Shown here piece after piece: positions 34,668 through 41,990 of a stretch of DNA of 64,000 bases. The position numbers were made by a program, and so were the translations under genes. Under the pieces are notes generated by a model. The model searched no databases. It was not told where the DNA came from and saw only the letters and a list, made by a program, of their open reading frames with translations. The DNA is from Acidobacteriota bacterium (lineage in GTDB: Bacteria; Acidobacteriota; Vicinamibacteria; Vicinamibacterales; UBA2999), in the NCBI GenBank assembly GCA_021730945.1, contig JAKFYH010000006.1:100198-164197 (forward strand), given 5' to 3'. How positions within the stretch are numbered: the first letter of the stretch is position 1; the number at the start of each line of letters is the position of its first letter.

Positions 34668-35816
34668 ATGAGCACAAAGTCCCTGCGAATCGTGATGCTG
34701 GCCTCCCTCCTCCTGGCATCGGTGGCGTCGGCGTCGGCACAAACCGGCACCGAACTGGTGGAGATCGAGCCGATCAAGTGCTGGTGGCGCACCTCGACCA
34801 GCGCGGTGCGAACCGGCGAGTCGTTCGACGTGCGGCTGACCTGCGCCGTGGTCGAGACCGAGGCGGTCAAGGTCGTGCCCGACCTGTCGAAGCTCGACCC
34901 CACGGTGGTGCAGTTGCCGCCGTTCGAGGTCCAGGGCGGCACGCACGCCGGCGACCTCCTGACGGTCGGCAAGCGCTTCATTCAATACGACTACCGCATG
35001 CGCCTGATTGCCGAGGACGCGTTCGGGGCCGATGTGTCGATTCCGCCGCTCGAGGTCACCTACCGCGTCGAAAGCAAGGTCACCGGCGGCGACTCGGTGC
35101 AGGGCCGCGAGCTGAGCTACGCGCTGCCGCGGGCGTCAGTGAAGCTGATCTCGGTCGTGCCCGACGACACCTCCGACATCCGCGAGGCGCCGGCCGCCGC
35201 CTTCAGCGCGATCGAGGCGCGCAACTCGCGAGCCGCCCTCTACCAGACCACGGCCGGTGTGCTGTTCGCGCTGGCGGGCGTAATCGTGGTGGTGATCCTG
35301 ATCGGCCTGCTGCGCAGCAAGACCAAGACGACGGCGGCAACGCGCGCCCACCTGGCGCCGCGCGCCATCCTGCGTCACGTCGCCAGCGAACTGGCCGACG
35401 TGCAGCAGGCCGGCCGGGGCGGCTGGACGCCGGAGCTGGCGGGCCGGGCGCTGTCAGCCGCGCGCATTTCCGGCAGCTACGCCTCGGGCCGGGCGGTCGG
35501 TCAACGTCTCGTCGGCCTCAACGACCCTCTCGTCGACGGCGCCTTGCTGGTCGGCGGCAGCCTGGGCCGCACGCCGACCTACGTGTCCGGATCGGTGACC
35601 CCCCAGTCCGCCACCGATCCGTCACTGGCGGAAGCGCTGAAGACCCTGACCGTGGCCCGCTACGGCCGCGAGGGCATGCTCACCGACGCCGACGATGCCG
35701 TGGCCGCGGCCATTCGCATCACCCAGCAGCAACAGTCGGCGCACTCGCTGGTCTCGGAGTGGACAGCCGCGGTCGTGCGGTCGCTGGTCGGCATGCGCAA
35801 GAAAGTCTGGGCGTAA
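34668..35816 (+). CDS. membrane-anchored BatD-like protein
   Basis: A 382-residue protein with a signal peptide (LLASVASASAQTG), an extracytoplasmic beta-rich part (about residues 30-190, with SAVRTGESFDVRLTC and PPLEVTYRVE), one membrane span (VLFALAGVIVVVILIGLL, about 205-222) and a helical cytoplasmic tail of 160 residues. This is the plan of BatD/oxygen-tolerance proteins. Position between DUF58 and the first VWA gene supports the call. It probably forms the periplasmic arm of the MoxR/Bat membrane complex. Exact function of BatD proteins is not known. Confidence 0.72.
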   Translation: MSTKSLRIVMLASLLLASVASASAQTGTELVEIEPIKCWWRTSTSAVRTGESFDVRLTCAVVETEAVKVVPDLSKLDPTVVQLPPFEVQGGTHAGDLLTVGKRFIQYDYRMRLIAEDAFGADVSIPPLEVTYRVESKVTGGDSVQGRELSYALPRASVKLISVVPDDTSDIREAPAAAFSAIEARNSRAALYQTTAGVLFALAGVIVVVILIGLLRSKTKTTAATRAHLAPRAILRHVASELADVQQAGRGGWTPELAGRALSAARISGSYASGRAVGQRLVGLNDPLVDGALLVGGSLGRTPTYVSGSVTPQSATDPSLAEALKTLTVARYGREGMLTDADDAVAAAIRITQQQQSAHSLVSEWTAAVVRSLVGMRKKVWA

Positions 35817-35821
35817 AGAGC

Positions 35822-35880
35822 CAGGGTGCCAGGGGTGCGTACTGTGCCGGGTGCGTACTGTGCCTAAGGGTGCCTAGGGG
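35822..35880 (+). repeat. tandem repeat of a GTGCGTACTGTGCC unit
   Basis: Two copies of the 14-base unit (35835-35848 and 35851-35864) are flanked by GGGTGCC/GGGTGCCTAGG variants. The tract occupies almost the whole gap between the BatD-like and BatA-like genes. Confidence 0.85.
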
Positions 35881-35885
35881 ACGAC

Positions 35886-36989
35886 ATGCAGGTATTCCGC
35901 GATGTCAGCGCGCTCGTCACGGCCACCTGGGCCGAGTGGGGCGAGCTGCGTCTGGAGCGGCTGATTTTTTCCGAGGGCGACACCGCGCGGCAAGTGGTGA
36001 TGGCGCTCGTCGGGCTGGCCGCCGTCTTCATGGTGATCCGTTCGTTCGGCGGCCGCAATCCCGGGCACAAGCGCCTGGCGCTGCCAGCGCTGGTCACCAG
36101 CGCCGGCTGGTCGCGCGCCTCGCTGACGCGGCACGGAGCGTTGATTCTGGCGCTGGCCGGACTGCCCTTCTTCATCCTGGCGCTGGCCGACCCGCGCACC
36201 TCGCTCACCCGATCGGAGACCCGTTACCCCGGCCGCCGCATCAGCCTGCTGATCGACGCCTCCTCCAGCATGCTGTCGGCGCTGCCGTCGACCACGTTGG
36301 CCAAGGGCGCCCCGAACAACGCCGCCTTCTTCACCACCGTGGGGGCCGCGCGCTACTTCATCGAGCGGCGCATGGCCGGCAAGTATCGCGACCTGATGGC
36401 GCTCGTCGAGTTCGGCGACGACGCCTACGTCATCACGCCGTTCACCACCGACTACGAGAACATCCTGCTGAGCACGGCGCTGATCGGCGACTGGAACGAG
36501 TTCATGGCGTTCCCCGACCAGGGCACGGTGGTGGCGCGGGCGGTGGAGCAAAGCGTCGGGCTGTTCAACGCCTTCAAGTATCTCGACGCCTCGGGCAACC
36601 TGATGGTGATCTTCACCGACGGCGCCGATGCCGACGTGCTCGAGAACGGCAAGACCGTGGACGACGTGCTGGAAGAAGCGACCAAGGCCAAGATCCCGGT
36701 CTACCTGATCAAGATCGGCGGCAACATCCAGAACAAGCGCAGCGTCGCCGACGAATTGTGGATTGCCGCCGTGAAGCGGACCGGCGGCCAGTTCTTTTCG
36801 GGCGGCGACGAAGCCACAATCATCCAGGCGATCCAGGCCATCGATCGCGCGTCGGCCGGCACCATCGAAATGAAGCAGTACAGCACCGAGCGGCCACGCT
36901 ACGCGCCGTTCGCCCTGACTGCGGTGGGCCTGTGGTGCGCGGCCTTGTTGTTGCGGTTCACGATTCCGGCGTTTCAGACATTCCCGTAG
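35886..36989 (+). CDS. von Willebrand factor A membrane protein, BatA-like
   Basis: A 367-residue protein with membrane spans near residues 37-52 and 85-100 and a third near the C-terminus (FALTAVGLWCAALLLRFTI). Between them lies a VWA domain with the metal-ion-dependent adhesion site Asp124-x-Ser126-x-Ser128 (LIDASSSML) and the later FTDGADAD. VWA proteins next to MoxR are its expected clients. The order and topology match BatA of Bacteroides and Leptospira aerotolerance operons. The N-terminal ~35 residues before the first span are not typical and were not recognised. Confidence 0.87.
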   Translation: MQVFRDVSALVTATWAEWGELRLERLIFSEGDTARQVVMALVGLAAVFMVIRSFGGRNPGHKRLALPALVTSAGWSRASLTRHGALILALAGLPFFILALADPRTSLTRSETRYPGRRISLLIDASSSMLSALPSTTLAKGAPNNAAFFTTVGAARYFIERRMAGKYRDLMALVEFGDDAYVITPFTTDYENILLSTALIGDWNEFMAFPDQGTVVARAVEQSVGLFNAFKYLDASGNLMVIFTDGADADVLENGKTVDDVLEEATKAKIPVYLIKIGGNIQNKRSVADELWIAAVKRTGGQFFSGGDEATIIQAIQAIDRASAGTIEMKQYSTERPRYAPFALTAVGLWCAALLLRFTIPAFQTFP

Positions 36990-37023
36990 TGTGACGGGCA
37001 GGGGCCCCGGCGGGCCCACGTAG

Positions 37024-37044
37024 GGCCCCCCTTGATGGGGGGCC
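37024..37044 (+). repeat. GC hairpin abutting a start codon
   Basis: GGCCCCCC (37024-37031) pairs perfectly with GGGGGGCC (37037-37044) around TTGAT. The stem ends one base before ATG 37045 and four bases before the AAGGAG that serves ATG 37060, so it could hinder ribosome loading or act as a stop for upstream transcripts. Confidence 0.75.
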
Positions 37045-37059
37045 ATGAAGGAGCAGGAC

Positions 37060-37710
37060 ATGAGATCGTCTTCGTGGTTCGGGCAGGCATTGATCGCGGT
37101 GGCCCTGGTGGCGGCGGGCGCCATCCTGTGGCGCACATCGGAGGCCGAGCTGCGACTCGCCGCGGCGGAACGCGACCTGGTGACGCTGCGCTACCAGGAG
37201 GCCGGCGCGCAGGCGCAAGGCCCCGGACGAATCGCCAGCCTGTTGCCCGGCAACGACCGCCTGGCGGCTGATGCCCGTGGCGTCAACACCTCGGCGGCCT
37301 ACTGGCAGGGCGACTACGACACCGTCGCCACCAACGTCGACGCCAAGCTGCTGGCGGCCAACGCCGCTTACCGGACGCTGCGCCGCGAGGGCGGATCATG
37401 GCAGGCGGTGGTCGGCAAGCTCGACACGGTGGTCAAGAGCTACGCCGAGATCCTGCGCGAGGATCCCAATAACGCCGAGGCCGGATTCAACTACGAGTAC
37501 ACGGTGCGCCTGCGCGCGGTGCTGGCGGCGCGCAAGCAGCCGGTGGCGTCCTACGACGCGTCGGCGCTGCAGACGCTGCACGGCTTCGAGGGCGCGCCGC
37601 CCGAAGAGTCGGATATGAAGAAGTTCAAGATGATTGTCCCGATGCGGCCAGACGAGCGGCTCGAGGCCGAAAAGGCGGGCAAGGGAACGACCAAGGTCCG
37701 AAAGGGCTGA
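37060..37710 (+). CDS. membrane-anchored TPR-like protein, BatC position
   Basis: A 216-residue protein with one N-terminal anchor (ALIAVALVAAGAILW) and a helical periplasmic part (TSAAYWQGDYDTVA, SYAEILREDPNNAEAGFNYEYTVRLRA) suggestive of tetratricopeptide helices. ATG 37060 is chosen over the in-frame ATG 37045 because AAGGAG lies six bases before it. In Bat operons a TPR protein (BatC) sits beside the VWA genes; the position matches here, but similarity by eye is weak. The C-terminus is charged and rich in Lys and Glu. Confidence 0.68.
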   Translation: MRSSSWFGQALIAVALVAAGAILWRTSEAELRLAAAERDLVTLRYQEAGAQAQGPGRIASLLPGNDRLAADARGVNTSAAYWQGDYDTVATNVDAKLLAANAAYRTLRREGGSWQAVVGKLDTVVKSYAEILREDPNNAEAGFNYEYTVRLRAVLAARKQPVASYDASALQTLHGFEGAPPEESDMKKFKMIVPMRPDERLEAEKAGKGTTKVRKG

Positions 37711-37723
37711 GGCGGATTTCGCG

Positions 37724-37775
37724 AGCTGGTGGTTTGTTGATTTGGTGACCTTGCTCACGGATTTGGTGAGTTACT
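37724..37775 (+). repeat. GATTTGGTGA-type short repeats
   Basis: GGTGGTTTG, GATTTGGTGA and GATTTGGTGAG fill the gap before the last gene of the Bat-type run. The same word family makes the tract at 54190-54247. Confidence 0.65.
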
Positions 37776-37777
37776 GA

Positions 37778-38866
37778 ATGAAGTTCGGCGCTCCCGGTTT
37801 TCTCCCCCTGCTGGCGGTGCCCGCACTGCTGCTGTTCCTATGGGCATGGCAGGTGTGGCGCCGGCGCGGCGACGTGCGCGCGTTCATGAAGCAGCGGCAA
37901 GTGCCGGTGCACGAGCGGGTGCCGTTCTTCGGTGAGTTGCTGTTCTGGTTCTGCCTCCTGCTGGCGGCGGTCGCCGGCACCCTCGCCATCGCGCGGCCCC
38001 AGGCGGTGACCTCGCTGGTGCGCACCGCCGGCGTGGATCTCGTGATCCTGCAGGACGGCTCGGCCTCCATGCACGTGCAGGACGTGAAGGGCAACCGCTG
38101 GCAACGATCCATGCGCTTCCTGCGGACGCTCGGCGAGTCCCTCCGCTGGGACAACGACCGCGTGGCAATGGCGCTCTTCGCCCACATGGCCACGCCGCAG
38201 ATTCGGCTGACCAAGGATCCCAATACCTATTTCTTCTTCCTCGATCACCTCGAGGACCGCTCGCCGTTTCGCCTCGAAGACGACGGCACGTGGGACACCA
38301 ACATCGAGCGCGGCATCTACTGGGGGCTGCGCCTGATCGAGAAGGACGAAGAGATTCGGCGCGCCGCCGGGCTGGACGACTCCCTCGGCGTGAACGGCAA
38401 CTCCAAGGCCTTCGTGCTGATCTCCGACGGCCAGTCGTGGAGCGGCGAAGTCGCCAAGTCGCTGGCGCTCGCCCAGGAACGCGGCGTCCCGCTGAACGTC
38501 GTCGGCATCGGCACCACCGCCGGGGGGCTGATTCCCGATCCGAAGCGGCAGCCCAATCAGCCGCTTGTGCGGTCGACGCTCAACCGCGCCGAGCTCACGC
38601 GGATTGCCACCGCCGGAGGCGGCCGCTACTTCGAGATCGATCGCGACAGTGATCGCGACATTGCCAACGCGGTAATTGAACAGACCCGGCGCCGGGCCGG
38701 CAGTACGGGCATCCAGGAAGGCGTGCAGGAGTTGTACTGGAACTTCCTGCTGGCCGCCGGCGTGCTGATCGCTGCCGGCGTGCTGTTCTTGCGCGACCGG
38801 GTCGCGCTAGGACTACAGCTCACGGCCGCGGCTGCAGTGCTGATGTTCGTGCAGTCAGTGTTCTGA
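37778..38866 (+). CDS. von Willebrand factor A membrane protein, BatA/BatB-like
   Basis: A 362-residue protein with N-terminal spans at about residues 9-25 and 54-71, then a VWA domain with Asp93-x-Ser95-x-Ser97 (LQDGSASMHV), VLISDGQSWSG and VVGIGTTAGG, and two closely spaced hydrophobic stretches at the C-terminus (LAAGVLIAAGVLFL, LTAAAAVLMFVQSVF). It is a second expected client of the MoxR ATPase. With the BatA-like protein it probably builds a paired VWA membrane complex involved in envelope stress or secretion; this rests on family knowledge. The stop is directly followed by a REP-like palindrome. Confidence 0.87.
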   Translation: MKFGAPGFLPLLAVPALLLFLWAWQVWRRRGDVRAFMKQRQVPVHERVPFFGELLFWFCLLLAAVAGTLAIARPQAVTSLVRTAGVDLVILQDGSASMHVQDVKGNRWQRSMRFLRTLGESLRWDNDRVAMALFAHMATPQIRLTKDPNTYFFFLDHLEDRSPFRLEDDGTWDTNIERGIYWGLRLIEKDEEIRRAAGLDDSLGVNGNSKAFVLISDGQSWSGEVAKSLALAQERGVPLNVVGIGTTAGGLIPDPKRQPNQPLVRSTLNRAELTRIATAGGGRYFEIDRDSDRDIANAVIEQTRRRAGSTGIQEGVQELYWNFLLAAGVLIAAGVLFLRDRVALGLQLTAAAAVLMFVQSVF

Positions 38867-38930
38867 CGGTGTCAGACACCGTTCCAGGAATTGCGTACGT
38901 CGCAATTTTTGGAACGGTGTCTGACACCGT
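38866..38930. repeat. REP/BIME-like nested palindromic element
   Basis: Outer arms of 21 bases (38866-38886 and 38910-38930) are perfect complements. Each arm contains the palindrome CGGTGTCAGACACCG, and an inner stem AATTGCG/CGCAATT (38889-38895, 38901-38907) fills the middle. The element exactly fills the space between two convergent stop codons and may also end transcription both ways. A REP-type transposase gene lies at 52383. Confidence 0.88.
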
Positions 38931-39328
38931 TACACCTGCGGGAACTTCGGGTTCCAGGCCACTTCCCACAAGAACCCATCGGGATCGGAGAAGTAGCCGG
39001 CATAGCCGCCCCAGTCGGTGTGGTGACCCGGCTTGACCAGCGTGCCGCCGCCGGCGGCGGCGTGCGTCAGCAGCGCGTCAACTTCCTCAATCGACCGCAC
39101 ATTGTGGGCAAGGGCAAACCCCGGAAAGCCCGATCCGGCAGCCGGCACGCCGGCATCCGCGGCGAGCGCCTCGCGGGGATAGAGCGAGAGCCACGTCTTC
39201 CCCATCTCGAAGAAGGCGACGGCCGGTGGCGTCGGTTTCTGCGGCAAACCCAGGACATCCCTGTAGAAGCGCGTTGCCCGCTCGAGATCGCCGACGCCTA
39301 GGGTAATGAACGAGACGCGGGGTTCCAT
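38930..39328 (-). CDS. VOC (glyoxalase-like) family protein
   Basis: A 132-residue protein of the vicinal-oxygen-chelate superfamily. It shows the paired beta-alpha-beta modules SFITLGVGDLERATRFYRDVLGL and VDALLTHAAAGGGTLVKPG, ending GYFSDPDGFLWEVAWNP as in many VOC proteins. ATG 39328 is taken as start; the longer frame adds non-family residues. Such proteins include glyoxalases, dioxygenases and resistance proteins, and the substrate cannot be told. It is divergent from the conflict operon with 98 bases between starts. Confidence 0.88.
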   Translation of the reverse strand: MEPRVSFITLGVGDLERATRFYRDVLGLPQKPTPPAVAFFEMGKTWLSLYPREALAADAGVPAAGSGFPGFALAHNVRSIEEVDALLTHAAAGGGTLVKPGHHTDWGGYAGYFSDPDGFLWEVAWNPKFPQV

Positions 39329-39399
39329 CCAGCTAGCGTAGCCCGACAGATGCCTTTTCCGATGGGCTACGAGCATTCCACGCGAAGCTCATCCGGCGG

Positions 39400-39405
39400 T
39401 ATGAT
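39400..39405 (+). promoter_or_regulatory. candidate -10 element for the caspase/CHAT/STAND operon
   Basis: TATGAT lies 21 bases before the first ATG, in a gap that otherwise is GC-rich. A TTCCAC 18 bases upstream is a poor -35 match. Only one short element supports it. Confidence 0.35.
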
Positions 39406-39426
39406 TCCCGCGGTCCCCCAATCACG

Positions 39427-41664
39427 ATGACACCAATGCCCGACGGACGGGTCGATACGCGAGAGACGGCGAGCGACGCCCCGCGACGGCAGTGGCACGC
39501 CTTGCTGGTCGGCGTCGATCGCTATCCGGCATTTCCGCAGCGCCAGCTCTCGGGCTGCGTGAATGATGCCAACGCCATCCGGCGGTTCCTGATCGAAAAG
39601 GTGCAGGTGCCCGAATCGAACATCCGGTGCCTGGTATCGCCCCGGCAGGCGGGCTCGCCATCCACGGCGGCGACTGCCGCGAATGTTCGGGCCGGGCTGG
39701 CGGCGGTGGCCGGAGGCGTGAGCGCCGGCGACCACGTGCTGTTGTTCTACGCCGGCCATGGTCTTCGCGTTTCGCAACAGCAGGCAGGCGGCGGCCTGCA
39801 CAGCGTCTACGGATTCGCTCCGGAGGACACGTCGAAGGATGCCAAGGGATTTGCCAACCTGATCCTCGGGTCAGAAGTTCACGCGTTCCTGAAATCCATC
39901 GAAGCCACCGGTGCGACTGCGACCGTCATCGCCGACACCTGCCACTCGGGCGCGTCACTGCGCGCACTCGAGGATGACCCTCGCGAGCGCACACTGCAGA
40001 TCGAGCCGCTGACCGCCGATCAATGGCGGGACTTCACCGCCACACATCCCGCCCTGCAACACCAGGCCGACCGCGGCGCCGAACGCGAGATCGCCGGCCC
40101 GTTCGGGGCCTACGCGGGCGGCGACTTCGTGATGTTGACCGGGTGCCTGGATTCACAGACGTCGAAAGAAGATCAGGTCACGCTCGTGGGTGACGATGGT
40201 GCGCCGGCGAAGGTGTCGCACGGCCTGATGACGCTGGCGCTGTTGAAGGAACTCGAGTCGGTGCCGCCGGAACAAGTGCACTCGCTGCGCTGGATGGATT
40301 TCTACCCGCGACTGCGCCGCACGGTGGCCGATCGCGCCACCGAGATCAAGGCCTCCGCACAAACCGTGTCGCTCGAGGGCCGCAAAGAAAAGACCCTGTT
40401 CGGCGGTGCGTGGCGACCGTTTGCTCCAGGCTTCACGGTCCGCGCTGGCACTGACGCGGTATTGACCATCGACGGTGGCACGCTTCAGGGCCTCGAGGTT
40501 GGCGCCGTGCTGGCGATCTATCCGCCCGACACCAGCGACTTTGACCGATCGGCTGTACCGGGTGTCGAAGCGACGATCGACACGGCCACGCCGATGACCA
40601 GCACCGCGCGAGCGATCGGTCATGCCATCGCCGATCAGTCGCGCGCCCGGCTGATGCGGCCATCGCCGAACACACCGCCGATCTCGGTGCGACTCGTCTG
40701 CGGAGACGAACCGATGCCGGCGGCGATGAGGAGTGTGCTGGCCGCTCGATCCGATCAACCGGCGGCGTTCACGTTGACCGAGCGTGCGAGCGACGCCGCT
40801 CACGCGGAGGTCCGCCGGTGGACGGGGGCCGTGCCAACGGCTGTGTGGCCTGAACCTGACGAATGGCACGGCGCGCGTGGCGGATGGATCGTGGTCCGCG
40901 CCAATCGCGACGGCACGCCGTCGGCGTCGGTCGCCGCCGGCACGACCGCCGACGACATCGTGGCCTATCTGCCCGACGCCGGCCCGCCGATCGAAGATAT
41001 TCCCCCCGATCGGCTGGACGCTGTTCTGGGTGCAGCCCTCGCGCGGGGGCTTTCTACCTACGGGCGCTATCTGCAGAAACGCGACCGGCGGGCCGGTGAT
41101 GGCACGCTCGCATCGATGCTCGCCGTGTCGCTGCGCGCCGGCACCGGTGCGGAACCAGCCGGGCCTGCGGACGTTCTGGCGCTGGCACCGGTCGAGCCGA
41201 CTGACGGCGTCTATCGACTGACCGAAGACCATTGGATGTGGGCCGAGATCAGGGTGCTTCGACCCTCCGATCTCAATCTGCAGATCGGGTGGCTGATGTT
41301 CAGCGACGATGGCAATGTCGTGGCGCTGTGGCCGCCAGACGGCAGTCAGCCCACGTTTGCGCGGGGCAGCGTGACGCTGGTGGGCTTCGATCGTGATGCC
41401 GCCTTGTCGATGACCAGGCGCGCGGATCAGCACACCAGCATGTACACCCTCGCCCTGGTCGCCGCGACCGCCCCGAAGGGTGCGCTGCCGTTGAACATTG
41501 CGGCGTTGGCGCAGGACTCGGTCCAGGCCGAGCTCGCCGGCGAGCTCACGCTGGCGCGAGGCCGGCAACACCGTGGTGAGCCGGTTCGACGGCCCGCTGC
41601 CCAGGAGCAACCCGCCTGGTATCGATGGAACTTGCGCGTGGCGATTACCGCCACGGAGAGATGA
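39427..41664 (+). CDS. caspase-family (C14) peptidase with long C-terminal extension
   Basis: A 745-residue cytoplasmic protein. The N-terminal third is a caspase-like domain: ALLVGVDRYP, LSGCVNDANAIRRFL, LFYAGHGLRV with catalytic His111 and VIADTCHSGAS with catalytic Cys172. From about residue 330 there are two to three beta-rich segments, the last (HWMWAEIRVLRPSDLNLQIGW and FSDDGNVVALWPPD) resembling the DUF4384 domain that accompanies bacterial caspase homologues. ATG 39427 or ATG 39436 may be used. Its stop overlaps the next start (ATGA). By family it should cleave after a basic or acidic residue once activated; first gene of a six-gene conflict-like operon. Targets may be other proteins of the operon. 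Confidence 0.88.
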   Translation: MTPMPDGRVDTRETASDAPRRQWHALLVGVDRYPAFPQRQLSGCVNDANAIRRFLIEKVQVPESNIRCLVSPRQAGSPSTAATAANVRAGLAAVAGGVSAGDHVLLFYAGHGLRVSQQQAGGGLHSVYGFAPEDTSKDAKGFANLILGSEVHAFLKSIEATGATATVIADTCHSGASLRALEDDPRERTLQIEPLTADQWRDFTATHPALQHQADRGAEREIAGPFGAYAGGDFVMLTGCLDSQTSKEDQVTLVGDDGAPAKVSHGLMTLALLKELESVPPEQVHSLRWMDFYPRLRRTVADRATEIKASAQTVSLEGRKEKTLFGGAWRPFAPGFTVRAGTDAVLTIDGGTLQGLEVGAVLAIYPPDTSDFDRSAVPGVEATIDTATPMTSTARAIGHAIADQSRARLMRPSPNTPPISVRLVCGDEPMPAAMRSVLAARSDQPAAFTLTERASDAAHAEVRRWTGAVPTAVWPEPDEWHGARGGWIVVRANRDGTPSASVAAGTTADDIVAYLPDAGPPIEDIPPDRLDAVLGAALARGLSTYGRYLQKRDRRAGDGTLASMLAVSLRAGTGAEPAGPADVLALAPVEPTDGVYRLTEDHWMWAEIRVLRPSDLNLQIGWLMFSDDGNVVALWPPDGSQPTFARGSVTLVGFDRDAALSMTRRADQHTSMYTLALVAATAPKGALPLNIAALAQDSVQAELAGELTLARGRQHRGEPVRRPAAQEQPAWYRWNLRVAITATER

Positions 41665-41990
41665 CACCCATGCCCCAGACCCTTGACCTCACGTTTGAAG
41701 ATGGCGCCCGCATACACATCGAGGGCGCCGAGGCCGACAGCTTCGCGGCGGAGCGAGGTCTCGATGCCGTGGACCGCGTCACTGAGCCGTTTGAAGCCGC
41801 ACTTGGCACGGTGAGGCGGATCGCGGACGGCCTGAACGCGTCGCTCAGCGCCGCCGTGAACCGCCCGGACGCGGTGACCGTGACCTTCGGGCTGAATTTC
41901 AGCGTCGAGTCCGGTGCCATGCTCACCGTCCTCACCAAGGGTGCGTTGGGCGCCAACCTCGAGATCACGATGGAGTGGAAGAAGGCGTGA
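41661..41990 (+). CDS. Trypco1-like small protein (CU044_2847 family)
   Basis: A 109-residue protein. The core DLTFEDGARIHIEGAE, VTEPFEAALGTVRRIADGL, VTVTFGLNFSVESGAML and NLEITMEW agrees with the small trypsin-co-occurring domain 1, which sits beside or fused to effector peptidases in bacterial conflict systems. No catalytic residues are expected; it likely acts as an adaptor or switch between proteins of the operon. ATG 41661 overlaps the caspase stop; the gene end overlaps the next start (GTGA). The first codons (ATGACACCCATGCCC) resemble those of the caspase gene. The call is by pattern recognition, not a search. Confidence 0.72.
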   Translation: MTPMPQTLDLTFEDGARIHIEGAEADSFAAERGLDAVDRVTEPFEAALGTVRRIADGLNASLSAAVNRPDAVTVTFGLNFSVESGAMLTVLTKGALGANLEITMEWKKA

